DNA of 64,000 nt from Tateyamaria sp. syn59 (GCF_007995245.1 NZ_VCBA01000011.1:1-64000), one strand, 5' to 3'. Positions 23,645 to 33,260 are shown, counted from the stretch's first letter. Made by a program: numbers and translations. The notes: generated by a model not told the origin, from the letters alone.

Positions 23645-25501
23645 CTAAAGCCATTCGTTCTTCTTGATGGCGAAGGCTTTAATTCGCGAATAGACCGTTG
23701 TGGGGCGCATCTCCAACAATGCGGCTGCGCCCTGCGAACCCGACACCTTTCCGTTCGTGGCTTTCAAGGCCGAAACGAGATTGGCGCGTACCGAGAACTG
23801 AAGTTCCGCTTCGGTTCTAATCTGATCTACGTTCAAGGCAGGATCTGCGGTCACGCCCAAGGGCTCGACGTGTAGCTTTCTGCCTTTCGAAATGATCACG
23901 GCGCGCTCAATAACGTTCCGCATTTCCCTGACATTCCCTGGCCAAGCGTAGCTTTGTAGCTGCTGCATTGTGCGTTCAGTAATCGCGAGCAAAGGTCTAT
24001 TGAGCTTCTTACATGCCAGTTTGAGCAAGTGGGTTGCGAGCAATGGCACATCGTCCGGGCGTTTTCTGAGAGGTGTGCAGGCAATTGGAAACACGTTGAG
24101 GTGCATGTACAGCGCTTCCCGCAGTTTCGTCTCAGCGGACGCGCGGCCTTGCGAGACAGTTGTCGCTGCGATCACGCGGATGTCCAGGGCCCTCTCGCGT
24201 GTATCCCCGAGCCGGGTAACCGATTTGCTTTGCAGTGCATGTAGTAGTTTGCCCTGAATGTCGGGTGGTAACTCCTCGACCTCGTCCAGAAACAAGGTAC
24301 CGCCATGTGCAAGCTCAAGCTTACCGGGTTTGTCCTGTCTTGCCGCATGAGGTCCGCCGCGCACCTGGCCAAACAGCTCGGCTTCCACAGCTTCTGGAAT
24401 GACCGAACTGCAATTGAAATGGATCAAAGGCCGCTTGCGTCGCGAACTGCCTTGGTGGATCTCGCTCGCGATCAGAGATTTGCCGGTTCCGGGTTCACCC
24501 GAGATCAAAACGGTCGCCTCCGTTTCAGCGACCAAGTCAATGCGCGCCAAGATTTGTTCTGTGGCTGCCGAGGCACCTATGATCGCGTGATGCGCGCGTT
24601 CCGAGTTGATCTCTGCCTGCAGATACTCGTTTTCCTGCTCTAACCGATCTCGCAGATCAGCGACCTCCTGCATCGCATTCTTGAGCTTGATCTCGCTTTC
24701 TTTGCGTTCCGTGATGTCGCGGAAAATGACAACTGCTCCGGCCAGGATTTGGTGGTCGTAAATGGGGGTGGAGATGTATTCGACGCGCAGCGGTTTTCCG
24801 TCTTTGCGCCAGAACACTTCATCTTCGATACGATTGACCTGCTCATAGCGAAAGGACTTGTAGATCGGGCAGTCATAGTGGGGGTAAAACTCACCTGACA
24901 AGTGATGGTGATGGATGATCGAATGGATGTCCTTGCCAATCAGATCTTCACTGGTCCAACCCAACATTTCTTGCGCGGCACGGTTGACGAAGGTGGTTTT
25001 CCCTTCCGCGTTTAGGCCATATATGCCCTCTCCAGCGGCGTTCAGTATCAGCTGGTTGCGTCGCTCCAGTTCAGAAAAGAAGGCGTCAGCGCGGCGCCAT
25101 TCGTCAATGCCAGCGCTTTGCAGTTCCGCAATTTCTGTCTGACGCGCGCGCCGGTCCATAGCATCCAGATCAATGATCATCAGGAGGATATGACCGGGGG
25201 CGTCCTCCAATTTGTGGCCGCGCAATTCGCACCGCAGCGCCGCTCCGCTGCTGCGGCGAAACGTGATTTGGCGCGTCCACGCCTCTCTTCGTGTGTCAAC
25301 TTCATCGACGAACACCAGGAATTTCGCAATCTGGGTGTCCACAACTGTGCGAAACAAGGGCAAGCAATCACGCTCAAAGCCCAAGGTCTCGCAAGCGTGG
25401 TCATTGGCCTCTTGGATTGTGTCGGTGCGCGTGCACAGAACGAGTGCTGCTTCGGGCAAAGCTGCGACGCGGGAATCGGGTGGAGCGATCGTCTTTGACA
25501 T
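23645..25501 (-). CDS. PAS-AAA+-Fis transcriptional regulator lacking the GAFTGA motif
   Basis: A 618-residue enhancer-binding-type regulator. A PAS domain lies at about 150-265 (RNQLILNAAGEGIYGLNAEG ... VVIFRDITERK), a coiled linker to about 305, an AAA+ domain with Walker A SGEPGTGKS (about 335) and Walker B GTLFLDEVEELP (about 405), and a Fis-like helix-turn-helix at the C-terminus (GSQGAAALLEMRPTTVYSRIKAF). The sigma54-contact loop, normally ELFG...GAFTGA, reads ELFGQVRGGPHAARQD, so normal sigma54 activation is unlikely; TyrR is a known precedent for this loss. It is divergent from the cyanate operon and probably controls it through the inverted repeat at 25538-25566. Confidence 0.9.
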   Translation of the reverse strand: MSKTIAPPDSRVAALPEAALVLCTRTDTIQEANDHACETLGFERDCLPLFRTVVDTQIAKFLVFVDEVDTRREAWTRQITFRRSSGAALRCELRGHKLEDAPGHILLMIIDLDAMDRRARQTEIAELQSAGIDEWRRADAFFSELERRNQLILNAAGEGIYGLNAEGKTTFVNRAAQEMLGWTSEDLIGKDIHSIIHHHHLSGEFYPHYDCPIYKSFRYEQVNRIEDEVFWRKDGKPLRVEYISTPIYDHQILAGAVVIFRDITERKESEIKLKNAMQEVADLRDRLEQENEYLQAEINSERAHHAIIGASAATEQILARIDLVAETEATVLISGEPGTGKSLIASEIHQGSSRRKRPLIHFNCSSVIPEAVEAELFGQVRGGPHAARQDKPGKLELAHGGTLFLDEVEELPPDIQGKLLHALQSKSVTRLGDTRERALDIRVIAATTVSQGRASAETKLREALYMHLNVFPIACTPLRKRPDDVPLLATHLLKLACKKLNRPLLAITERTMQQLQSYAWPGNVREMRNVIERAVIISKGRKLHVEPLGVTADPALNVDQIRTEAELQFSVRANLVSALKATNGKVSGSQGAAALLEMRPTTVYSRIKAFAIKKNEWL

Positions 25502-25537
25502 CCCGGGTAGGTTAATCAGCGATTATCGATACGGGTA

Positions 25538-25566
25538 ACGATATTTCGTAAATTATGAAATATCGT
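25538..25566. promoter_or_regulatory. perfect inverted repeat, probable operator for the divergent regulator
   Basis: ACGATATTTC, nine bases, GAAATATCGT: perfect 10-bp arms in the 280-base gap between the regulator gene and the cyanate operon. The position, 37 bases from the regulator start, fits an autoregulatory operator that also governs the cyanate genes. No -24/-12 sigma54 promoter (GG and GC ten bases apart in a TGGCAC...TTGC context) was found in the gap, which agrees with the missing GAFTGA. Confidence 0.6.
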
Positions 25567-25784
25567 AATCTGTATTTACACGAATTCGCGGCTTATACAC
25601 TGTAAACATTATATGTTTTCAAAGCGCACGAATTTTGGGCGGGTGCTTTTTTCTGCCCGCAAACCCTTTCATCGTTGACGCAGTTTGGTGGTTCGGTCCT
25701 GGTACTTTCGTGTCGGATCAATACCACAGCTTAGCTTTGGCACTCTCCCGTCAAAGCCGATTGCAACAAATACGAGGGTGATTG

Positions 25785-27212
25785 ATGACGCACTTCAAAG
25801 ATCCGTTTAACCCGAACATCGACGTTTGGAATGAATGCGGCGAGGCCTCTGGTGAGCCTGCAAATCCGTATGTCGGCCTACCTGCTGAAGATGCAGAGAT
25901 CCTGCGCAAACGCGCCAAACAAGCGCTGAACCCTGAGGTCGGCATGACGCGAGCCTTGGAGAGTTCGGTCATGCAAGGGTTGTTCAAAACCGACCTGTCC
26001 CGTCGCGCCTTTTTGCGCAGCGCTGGTGTGACTGGCGCTCTGGCCGCGGTGGCCACCGTTTTCCCGCTGTCGTCACTGCAACTGATGGCGGAGGAAGCGA
26101 TCAAGAACCTCGAAAAGACCAAGCTGACGCTGGGTTTTGTCCCCATCACATGCGCAACGCCTATCATCGGCGGGCATGCCCTTGGCTTTTATGAACGATA
26201 CGGCCTTGACGTGGACATTGTGAAAACAGCCGGTTGGGCTGTATCGCGCGACAAATGTCTAAACGGCGAATATGATGGCTCGCACCTTCTGTTCCCGATG
26301 CCGATGGCGATGTCGTTGGGCATAGGCTCAACCGCGCAGCCTTGGAAGGTGGTGTCCAACGTGAACACCAACGGCCAGGCCATCGTGCTGGCCAACAAGC
26401 ACATCGACAACCAGGATCCGAAAAACTGGAAGGGCTTCAAGTTTGCGGTGCCGTTTGAATACTCGATGCACAATCTGCTGTTGCGGAACTACGTGGCAGA
26501 CGCAGGTCTTGACCCCGACCGCGACATTCAAATTCGCGTGGTGCCGCCGCCAGAAATGGTTGCCAACCTGCGCTCAGAGAATGTGGACGGATATCTTGCG
26601 CCGGATCCGTTCTGCCAGCGCGCGGTCTATGACCAGGTTGGCTTTATCCACAAGCTGACATTGGATCTGTGGAAGCAACACCCGTGCTGTGTGTTTGGCT
26701 TGTCTGAGAAGTTTATCACAGAAAACCCCAACACCACGATGGCGCTCACAACCTCGATCTTGGAGGCCACCGCCGCGGCGGAAACTGCGGACGGCAGGGT
26801 GGCATTTGCAGAATCCATGGCTCCGGCAAACTACCTCAACCAGCCCGTGGAAATTCTCAAGCAGATCCTCACTGGCGTGTTCCCAGATGGTCAGGGTAAC
26901 ATCAAGGCGGTGCCTGATCGGATTTCTTTCATGCCATTGCCGACGCAAACCATGGGCACATGGGTTCTGTCGCAACTGCGGCGCTGGAATTACATCGACA
27001 GCGATACGAACTACGCGACGCTGGCCGAGGACTTGGTTCTGACAACCACCACGCGCGAGACGATGCGCCAAATGATGAATGCAGACGTCAACCTGACGTT
27101 CTCGGACGCGGAGCAAGATGTTTTTGCCCCGGTGGAAATCCAAGGCCAAACATTCGCGCCAGAGGCTGCACAAGAGTTCATCGATGGCCAGCCCTTCAGC
27201 CGCACGATCTAA
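25785..27212 (+). CDS. NrtA/CmpA-like ABC transporter substrate-binding protein (cyanate/nitrate type)
   Basis: Periplasmic binding protein, 475 aa, of the nitrate/bicarbonate/cyanate uptake family (KLTLGFVPITCATPIIGGHALGFYERYGLDVDIVKTAGW; then WKGFKFAVPFEYSMHNLLLRNY). A Tat signal SRRAFLRSAGVTGALAAVATVF starts only at residue 72, after an unusually long N-terminal region (ending QGLFKTDL). First gene of an operon ending in cyanase, so cyanate is the likely ligand. Start ATG 25785. A terminator-like hairpin follows at once, which would raise the level of this gene over the permease genes. Confidence 0.88.
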   Translation: MTHFKDPFNPNIDVWNECGEASGEPANPYVGLPAEDAEILRKRAKQALNPEVGMTRALESSVMQGLFKTDLSRRAFLRSAGVTGALAAVATVFPLSSLQLMAEEAIKNLEKTKLTLGFVPITCATPIIGGHALGFYERYGLDVDIVKTAGWAVSRDKCLNGEYDGSHLLFPMPMAMSLGIGSTAQPWKVVSNVNTNGQAIVLANKHIDNQDPKNWKGFKFAVPFEYSMHNLLLRNYVADAGLDPDRDIQIRVVPPPEMVANLRSENVDGYLAPDPFCQRAVYDQVGFIHKLTLDLWKQHPCCVFGLSEKFITENPNTTMALTTSILEATAAAETADGRVAFAESMAPANYLNQPVEILKQILTGVFPDGQGNIKAVPDRISFMPLPTQTMGTWVLSQLRRWNYIDSDTNYATLAEDLVLTTTTRETMRQMMNADVNLTFSDAEQDVFAPVEIQGQTFAPEAAQEFIDGQPFSRTI

Positions 27213-27224
27213 GACACAATACGG

Positions 27225-27251
27225 AACGGGGCGGCCTGCCGCCCCGTTTTT
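27225..27251 (+). terminator. hairpin with T-run between binding-protein and permease genes
   Basis: AACGGGGCGGC, a tiny loop, GCCGCCCCG then TTTTT: a strong GC stem and U-run 13 bases after the binding-protein stop. It would act as a partial terminator or 3' stabiliser inside the operon, giving more binding protein than permease, as is common for ABC importers. Confidence 0.8.
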
Positions 27252-27275
27252 GGCACCCCTTTCCAGAGGCTTGGT

Positions 27276-28277
27276 ATGATCCGAAATTTCGACGCCCGCA
27301 GCGCATTGCTGTCCGTACTCATCTTGATTTCGGGCCTTGCGATCTGGCATTTCGCGACGCACGTCCCTGAAACCGGGCCGGTCGGGGTTGTCTTGTCTGC
27401 AGAGCAAACGGACACCCTGCTTGGAAACAACATGGCCGCGGAGGATATCGAGTTCTACGCTAGCCAGGGCGTTGCGTTTCCTCAGCTTGAGCAGATTGCT
27501 GCGCTCAATCTTTCTCGGGAAACGATCGAAATGGCTGGAGGCATTCGCGCGCTTGGCATCAGCGTGCCAGATGCAAACTCTGCGCCTGCGCCAGGCTCGC
27601 TCTTTCCATCTCCGGCTAAGATTGGCGTCGAACTTTGGGCAACGATCACCGACCCATTCTATGTCGCGGGTACCAACGATATGGGGTTCGGTATCCAGAT
27701 CGGGTACTCGCTGCTGCGCGTCATCATTGGATACACCCTGGCCGCAGCGGTAGCGATCCCGTTGGGCTTTTTGATCGGCATGTCGCCATTGGCCTATAAG
27801 GCGCTGGACCCGTATATTCAGGTTCTCAAGCCCATCTCACCACTCGCCTGGATGCCCATCGCTCTGTTCACGATCGGGGACAGCGAACTATCGTCAATCT
27901 TTGTGATCTTCATCTGTTCACTTTGGCCAATGCTCAGCAATACAGCGTTCGGCGTCGCCAGCGTTCGCTCTGATTGGGTCAACGTGGCCCGCACGCATGA
28001 ATTGGGGACGCTCCGCACCGCGCTCACCGTGATCTTGCCCGCTGCGGCGCCCACGATTGTCACCGGCATGCGGATTTCCATAGGGATTGCATGGCTGGTC
28101 ATCGTTGCTGCGGAGATGCTCGTTGGGGGCACGGGCATCGGCTACGTGGTCTGGAATGAATGGAATGGTTTGCGGCTCGACCGAATGATCGTTGCCATCC
28201 TGTTGATCGGCGTGATGGGCATGCTGCTTGACGCTGCCTTTGCCCGCCTGCAGCGCGCCGTGTCTTACGTAGAATAA
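27276..28277 (+). CDS. ABC transporter permease (NrtB/TauC-like), cyanate uptake
   Basis: Inner-membrane permease of the nitrate/sulfonate/cyanate type, 333 aa. An N-terminal helix and a periplasmic segment of about 100 residues ([20 protein letters not shown]...) precede the transport domain; the permease signature is near residue 230 ([30 protein letters not shown]). The family often lacks so long an N-terminal segment. Works with the binding protein upstream and the ATPase 11 bases downstream. Confidence 0.88.
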   Translation: MIRNFDARSALLSVLILISGLAIWHFATHVPETGPVGVVLSAEQTDTLLGNNMAAEDIEFYASQGVAFPQLEQIAALNLSRETIEMAGGIRALGISVPDANSAPAPGSLFPSPAKIGVELWATITDPFYVAGTNDMGFGIQIGYSLLRVIIGYTLAAAVAIPLGFLIGMSPLAYKALDPYIQVLKPISPLAWMPIALFTIGDSELSSIFVIFICSLWPMLSNTAFGVASVRSDWVNVARTHELGTLRTALTVILPAAAPTIVTGMRISIGIAWLVIVAAEMLVGGTGIGYVVWNEWNGLRLDRMIVAILLIGVMGMLLDAAFARLQRAVSYVE

Positions 28278-28288
28278 GGAGAAGCGAG

Positions 28289-29203
28289 ATGGCCAAACCA
28301 TTTCTGTCAATCGAGCGGCTAACACAGCAATTCCCAGACGGTGCAGGCGGAACGCTCACCGTTTTTGAAAACGCGAGCTTTGGTGTCGAGAAAGGCGAAT
28401 TCGTCTGCATCCTCGGCCATTCCGGATGTGGCAAGTCGACGATCATGAACATTCTTGCCGGGCTGGCGGAGCCGACATCTGGCGTGGTCAAGATGGATGG
28501 CATGCATGTGTCGGGTCCATCGCTGGACCGTGGTGTGGTGTTCCAGAACTATTCGCTTCTGCCATGGCTTTCCGCTTTGAAGAACGTGACATTCGGGGTT
28601 AGCGCCCGCCACAAGGGTTGGTCCAAGGCAAAAGTCGAAGAGCATGCGCGCGCCTATCTGGCCATGGTCGGGCTAGAGGGGGATGTGGTGCATCGCAAAC
28701 CCTCGCAGCTGTCCGGTGGGATGCGCCAACGCGTCTCCATCGCACGCGCGTTCGCCAACCAACCGAAACTGCTGTTGCTGGATGAGCCCTTTGGTGCGCT
28801 CGACGCTCTGACGCGTGGGACAATCCAGGACGAACTGATCAAAGTTTGGAGCCAAACTGAGCAAACTGTTTTCATGATCACCCACGACATTGACGAAGCG
28901 ATCCTGCTCGCTGATCGTATATTGCTCATGACCAACGGTCCTTTGGCGCGCGTGGCCGAGTCCGTCGACATCACCATCCCGCGCCCCCGCAATCGAACCG
29001 AGATTGTCGAGCATCCAAACTACTATGCCATCCGCAATCATCTGGTTCAGTTTCTTGGCCAGCGCTCCAAAGATCTGGCTGGTCACGGCTCGGACGGACA
29101 GGACCAACGGCCCGAGACTGTGCATATCGACAAAGCGGCCCACGCGGAGGCCGATGTGGACATCGAACCTGAAGGTGCGCACTTACGGGCGGTGAACGAC
29201 TGA
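28289..29203 (+). CDS. ABC transporter ATP-binding protein (NrtD-like), cyanate uptake
   Basis: ATPase of the same importer, 304 aa. Walker [14 protein letters not shown] (about residue 46), Q-loop [11 protein letters not shown], signature [14 protein letters not shown], Walker [13 protein letters not shown], switch THDIDEA. The C-terminal about 40 residues are acidic and His-rich and not part of the ATPase core. AAGGAG ribosome-binding site; the stop overlaps the next gene (ATGG/TGATGG junction). Confidence 0.9.
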   Translation: MAKPFLSIERLTQQFPDGAGGTLTVFENASFGVEKGEFVCILGHSGCGKSTIMNILAGLAEPTSGVVKMDGMHVSGPSLDRGVVFQNYSLLPWLSALKNVTFGVSARHKGWSKAKVEEHARAYLAMVGLEGDVVHRKPSQLSGGMRQRVSIARAFANQPKLLLLDEPFGALDALTRGTIQDELIKVWSQTEQTVFMITHDIDEAILLADRILLMTNGPLARVAESVDITIPRPRNRTEIVEHPNYYAIRNHLVQFLGQRSKDLAGHGSDGQDQRPETVHIDKAAHAEADVDIEPEGAHLRAVND

Positions 29204-29685
29204 TGGCTGCACTGGATTTGACCCCAAGAGCGCCCGTGCCGCCGTTTTCCTACGAAGACGCGGTCAAAAAAGTGCGCATGGCTGAAGATGCATGGAACAC
29301 GCGCGACCCAGCCAAGGTTGCACAGGCCTATACGCCTGATACCCGCTGGCGCAATCGGTCAGAGTTTCTAAACGGCCGCGACGAGGTCGAGGCGTTTCTC
29401 ACGCGCAAATGGGCCGCCGAGACCGGCTACCGCCTGATCAAGGAAATCTGGGCGCATTCAGAAAACCGGATCGCAGTGCGTTTTTGTTACGAATGGCATG
29501 ACGAGACCGGCCAATGGTTCCGCGCCCATGGCAACGAAAACTGGGAATTCAGCGAAACGGGTCACATGGCTGTGCGCCACGCATCCATCAACGACGTGCC
29601 AATCGCTGAGACGGACCGCAAATTTCACTGGCCGCAAGGGGTGCGGCCTTCCGATCATCCCGGGCTCAGCGAACTCGGCTTGTAA
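29203..29685 (+). CDS. DUF1348 (NTF2-like) protein
   Basis: A 160-residue SnoaL/NTF2-fold protein of the DUF1348 family: [75 protein letters not shown]. Function unproven. It lies between the cyanate importer and cyanase, so a role linked to cyanate or its precursors (for example isonitriles or nitriles) is possible but only inferred. Confidence 0.88.
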   Translation: MAALDLTPRAPVPPFSYEDAVKKVRMAEDAWNTRDPAKVAQAYTPDTRWRNRSEFLNGRDEVEAFLTRKWAAETGYRLIKEIWAHSENRIAVRFCYEWHDETGQWFRAHGNENWEFSETGHMAVRHASINDVPIAETDRKFHWPQGVRPSDHPGLSELGL

Positions 29686-29717
29686 AACACAACTCGTCCT
29701 TGAGGAGGGACAAAAAC

Positions 29718-30188
29718 ATGAAAGACACATTTGAGGTGCCCAGCATGATGACCAAAGAAGACGTGACCATGATGATCCTGTCCGCCAAAAAACAGGCGGG
29801 CCTAACATGGGAAGGCATCGCAGAGAAAATCGACATGTCTCCGGTTTGGACGCATTCGGCCTGTATGGGCATGAACGGGTTTCCAAAAGAGAAGGCCGAG
29901 GCCCTGGTGACCGCCTTGTCCCTGCCGCAAGAAGCTGTCAGCGTTCTGGAAGAACCGCCTACAAAGGTGTGGGAACAGTCGGTTCCAACAGACCCTTGCA
30001 TCTATCGCTTCTACGAGATTGTCGGCGTCTATGGCCCAACGCTCAAAGCCCTGATCGAAGAAAAGTTCGGCACGGGCATCATGTCTGCCATCGACTTTGA
30101 CATGTCGGTGACGAAAATCCCCTATGAAAAAGGGGATCGTGTAAAGGTTGAGATGACTGGTAAGTTCTTGGCCTACAATTCTTGGTAG
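29718..30188 (+). CDS. cynS: cyanase (cyanate hydratase)
   Basis: Cyanase converts cyanate and bicarbonate to CO2 and carbamate, which gives ammonia. 156 aa, the usual length. Catalytic Arg97, Glu100 and Ser123 (in IYRFYEIVGVYG and GTGIMSAIDFDMS) match Arg96, Glu99 and Ser122 of the E. coli enzyme. ATG 29718 follows the ribosome-binding site GAGGAGGG and is preferred to a start 18 bases upstream. Last gene of the cyanate uptake operon. Confidence 0.96.
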   Translation: MKDTFEVPSMMTKEDVTMMILSAKKQAGLTWEGIAEKIDMSPVWTHSACMGMNGFPKEKAEALVTALSLPQEAVSVLEEPPTKVWEQSVPTDPCIYRFYEIVGVYGPTLKALIEEKFGTGIMSAIDFDMSVTKIPYEKGDRVKVEMTGKFLAYNSW

Positions 30189-30309
30189 TAGAGTTGGTTT
30201 GAGGCGGGATCGCTAAAGGCCGCACTTTGGCTTTGAAATTGCGTGTGCAAAACAGGCAAGTGATGGATCCTCGGTGAAACCGTCATTTTTTGAAGTGCGC
30301 CGAAACGTG

Positions 30310-30672
30310 AACTCTGCGCTTGTTGCCGCTATCTGAGAAACTCGCCATCAAAAGCGTCTCGCGTCGTCGGCAGGCTAGTGGTGAGCATTTCAAACTCGCC
30401 ACTGACGCCACCCGGAACAGCACAGCGCGACCCGGTTTCGAGGTCTCCTTTGTGCGCCATGCCGGGTTCGCGAAATGAACCTGAGTGCCGATCAGGCCAA
30501 GTAGAACACGCAAGGGTTTGAAGTCTACCACTGTCTCGATGTCGGCGCGCGAAAGATCGCCCAAAGTGGCAATCCTATCGTCCCGGATGCAGGTATCCGT
30601 TTCGCCAACATCGTCTTGGTTGGCCACGATTCCGTTTCGAAAGATCACATCGCGCTTTGCCACGTAAATCAA
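30310..30672 (-). pseudogene. dihydroorotase/dihydropyrimidinase-like fragment, frameshifted
   Basis: Read from 30672 downward: VIFRNGIVANQDDVGETD, IRDDRIATLGDL, LIGTQVHFANP, the N-terminal part of an amidohydrolase of the dihydroorotase type (GxxDxHVH region altered to GTQVHF). After about 70 residues the family match jumps frame to DLETGSRAVL and then GGVSGEFEMLTTSLPTTRDAFDGEFLR followed by a stop. Only about 120 codons remain of a protein that is usually 430-450 aa. A dead fragment. Confidence 0.7.
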
Positions 30673-30855
30673 CCTCTTGCCGGTTCTTTTGGACTACCGT
30701 GCCGGTCTGCAATCTGTCTGCAGTACTCTAAGGGAAAGCAGCGCAACGGAAGCTCGAACGCGCCTTGTCGAACCTTGCAATTTAGCGAAGACACTCCACC
30801 TAAATTTGAACGCAATGAGCAGTCTGTGAGTGCTGCGCAAAAGAGGATTGAAAAC

Positions 30856-31170
30856 ATGCCCCTGATGAGCTCTCCGATTGACGGCTCTCCGATGAGAGAA
30901 ATCGAACGCTACGGCGTCAAGATCGACATCTGTCCGACCTCGGGCGGCATCTGGCTGGATAAAGGCGAGCTTGAGAAGATCATCATGATGATCCGCGAAG
31001 AGGGTCTTCGAGAAGGCGGTGGCCATGAGGCTCGGGCGTCGGATGCGTATCACGATGATGCCTATCACGAAGAGGACGCCTACCCCACACGTCGTAAGTC
31101 GCATGGACAACGCCCGCGCCGCCGGAAGCGGGAGAGCATTTTCGAAAACATCATGGACATCTTTGAGTGA
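30856..31170 (+). CDS. small zf-TFIIB-like protein
   Basis: 104 residues: PLMSSPIDGSPMREIERYGVKIDICPTSGGIWLDKGELEKIIMMI is the TFIIB-type zinc-ribbon pattern, but three of the usual four Cys are replaced (only the Cys of ICPTSGG remains), as in other Roseobacter members. A His/Asp-rich stretch and a basic tail (RRKSHGQRPRRRKRE) follow. ATG 30856 with AGAGG upstream; the longer upstream frame runs into the pseudogene. Function unknown. Confidence 0.8.
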   Translation: MPLMSSPIDGSPMREIERYGVKIDICPTSGGIWLDKGELEKIIMMIREEGLREGGGHEARASDAYHDDAYHEEDAYPTRRKSHGQRPRRRKRESIFENIMDIFE

Positions 31171-31276
31171 CCGGTTTGGTATGGTCACCAGACATGTACG
31201 ATAGCGACGCAGGATTGCGCCAAGCATCGCACGTTATTGCAGTTTCTCGCGGGATTTGATCATGGATCAGCGAGGA

Positions 31277-31495
31277 TCATTTTGATTTCGAATGTGTCAC
31301 TGGTGGCATGGGGCCAAATCCTGAGCCAGCCCACAGGTCGCAGCGCTCCAGTCGATTGAGCGTCAGCCAAAGGCCACAAACGGGACCATGAGTTGCGAGG
31401 GCTTCGATGGCATAGACAAAGGGGCTTGGCTGAAAGCGGCATGAGTGACCAGGCCAAGGTGACAGGATCAACCGATGACCACCGCGAACTCGCAC
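31277..31495 (-). pseudogene. degenerate yidD-like gene
   Basis: The minus-strand frame reads LILSPWPGHSCRFQPSPFVYAIEALATHGPVCGLWLTLNRLERC, a clear match to YidD (membrane-protein insertion efficiency factor), whose core is SPxxGxxCRFxPTCSxYAxEAL...RxxxCHPWGxxGxDPVP. The second Cys motif (CSxY) is changed to PFVY, and CHPWG to CDLWA. There is no good start or neighbouring rnpA/yidC. Probably a decayed copy; the intact gene would be elsewhere. Confidence 0.6.
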
Positions 31496-31673
31496 TCTTC
31501 AATATGGCAATCACTGCGCGCTTAGTGCACGTCGCTGCGATAGCGAAACCTCGAGATCTATGGATGGGAGAGGTGCAGCACAAAGTCGACACTACCTAAA
31601 GTATAATCAACCTCTGTTTCACAACAGAAGACACCGGTGCGAAGTGAAGGCTCTCTGTTCAAACATCCCTTCG

Positions 31674-32504
31674 TCAACCCAATTCCAGGCTAGAGACTGC
31701 AAAACAGGTGTGCTTAGGCGCATCGAAACCCCCTCGATACATGCGCGCAGTTTTAAAGCTGGGTTGCCATCCGAGGGTCCGGCAAAGTTCCTGAAGTTCG
31801 ATTGACGTATCGGGGACATCCATACTGATTGGCCCGGCGAAACCTGCAGACGCGTGCACAACCAGTTTCCGAGCAACAGCCGCGTTTTCGGCGACTAGGG
31901 GGCCGATTTTCGCGCCGGTCTGGCAAGCGCGTATCGTGCAAAAGCCAACCACAGCACCTTGATCTCGCATAACGAACGTCGTTCTATTTGACGTGCCTGT
32001 TAGCCAAGGATGCAGGTATTCAGGTTTCGAAACACCCGACGCCGCCGCTTCCATTTGGACCAAGGCCGTTATGTCCGCCGGATCAAAGGTCTCAATGACC
32101 GGCTGCGGCTGCCCGCTGATCTGTCCGGTAAACCGCGTTGTTCCACCGGCATAGGTAAAGCCGGAGGCGCGATAGTTGTCTTGCTGCGCTTCGACACCAT
32201 CAAGGCCTATGGTTCTGCTGCGCGCGTGTCGCAAGGCGTGCGCCCAAAGCCCGAGCCCAATTCCACGCCCGCGAAAGTCTGGACGCACAATGTACAGCCC
32301 CAAAAAGGCGAAATCGGGCGTATGGTTCACGACCGAGATGGACGCAATCGGTTCGGCATTCTGGTCGACAGCGACGAAGAAACCCTGCGGATCAGCAGCA
32401 TAAAACGCTTCTGCATCGTCCACACCTGGGTTCCAACCTTCGTCAGCGGCCCATGACAGAGCGACCGACACTTCGCTTAAAGATGCAGTCCGATAGTCAA
32501 TCAT
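31674..32504 (-). CDS. GNAT-family N-acetyltransferase (two-domain)
   Basis: 276 residues. N-terminal GNAT domain with PDFAFLGLYIVRPDFRGRGIGLGLWAHAL (acetyl-CoA loop at about 68-96); the second half (about 140-276) is the GNAT-associated domain seen in YitH-type proteins. Acceptor unknown. Its ATG overlaps the stop of the upstream GntR gene (ATGA), so the two form an operon. Confidence 0.88.
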   Translation of the reverse strand: MIDYRTASLSEVSVALSWAADEGWNPGVDDAEAFYAADPQGFFVAVDQNAEPIASISVVNHTPDFAFLGLYIVRPDFRGRGIGLGLWAHALRHARSRTIGLDGVEAQQDNYRASGFTYAGGTTRFTGQISGQPQPVIETFDPADITALVQMEAAASGVSKPEYLHPWLTGTSNRTTFVMRDQGAVVGFCTIRACQTGAKIGPLVAENAAVARKLVVHASAGFAGPISMDVPDTSIELQELCRTLGWQPSFKTARMYRGGFDAPKHTCFAVSSLELG

Positions 32505-33190
32505 TTCTTGAGCGCATCTCTAAGGGAAACAGGTCCGGTTGGGCTGTCGCGCAGATCTAACTGCATCAAGAGATCCAGAAGATGCCCCTTCATGATCTCT
32601 TCGGCATTGTCTGCATCCCCGTCACGCAACGCGTTTACGAGGCTACTGTGCGATGAGCTGTCACACAGCGCATTTCGGCGACGCCAATAAAGCGCAATCA
32701 CCAGCGCCGAACGGGCCACGAGTTGCTTTAGAAGGGTTTCGATCAAATGGTGGTCGGCAATTCGAGCGATCTGGACATGGAAATCGCCCGACAGTTTGAG
32801 GGCCGGTCCAACTTCTTCTCGATCAATGGCGTCCTGTTCTGCTTTCATATGTGCTTCGAGGAAGGCAATGTCGTGAGGTGTTGCGCGCAAAGCGGCGGCG
32901 CGGGCCATAGCCGGTTCGATCAAAGACCGAGTTTCAAACACCTCGCGCGCCTCTTTCAGCGATGGCTTGGCAACAAACGCGCCTTTGTTGCGCAGGATCG
33001 TGACCAATCCCTTGTGTTCTAACGAGTGCAGCGCCTGGCGGACAATTGTGCGGCTTACCTGAAAGATATCGCAAACCTCATCCTCGCGGAGTTTTGCGCC
33101 GGGTTGCAGCCGGTGTTCGTGAATGGCCTCCGTCAATTGGGCAGCGATTTCGGCTGCCGTTGCAGGTTTTGCTTTTAGAATGACCGACAC
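32501..33190 (-). CDS. GntR-family regulator with FCD domain
   Basis: 229 residues from GTG 33190, which follows AGGAGGTG at good spacing; the longer frame (33247) lacks a site. The N-terminal winged helix (LREDEVCDIFQVSRTIVRQALHSLEHKGLVTI) is followed by an all-helical FCD ligand domain. Divergent from the polyamine-type importer at 33414, which it probably represses through the site at 33261-33272. Confidence 0.9.
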   Translation of the reverse strand: MSVILKAKPATAAEIAAQLTEAIHEHRLQPGAKLREDEVCDIFQVSRTIVRQALHSLEHKGLVTILRNKGAFVAKPSLKEAREVFETRSLIEPAMARAAALRATPHDIAFLEAHMKAEQDAIDREEVGPALKLSGDFHVQIARIADHHLIETLLKQLVARSALVIALYWRRRNALCDSSSHSSLVNALRDGDADNAEEIMKGHLLDLLMQLDLRDSPTGPVSLRDALKK

Positions 33191-33260
33191 ATGGCACCTC
33201 CTGCCGTGACGCTGCCCTGTGCTCGGGTTGCACGCAATGCTGCGCACGATGCTGCGTCAG

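Noticed and set aside
25720-25784. TGGCAC sequence as a sigma54 promoter of the cyanate operon
   Set aside because: No GC element at the required ten-base spacing, and the regulator lacks GAFTGA.
26574-27407. 277-codon minus-strand frame opposite the cyanate binding protein
   Set aside because: Antisense shadow of a well-supported gene.
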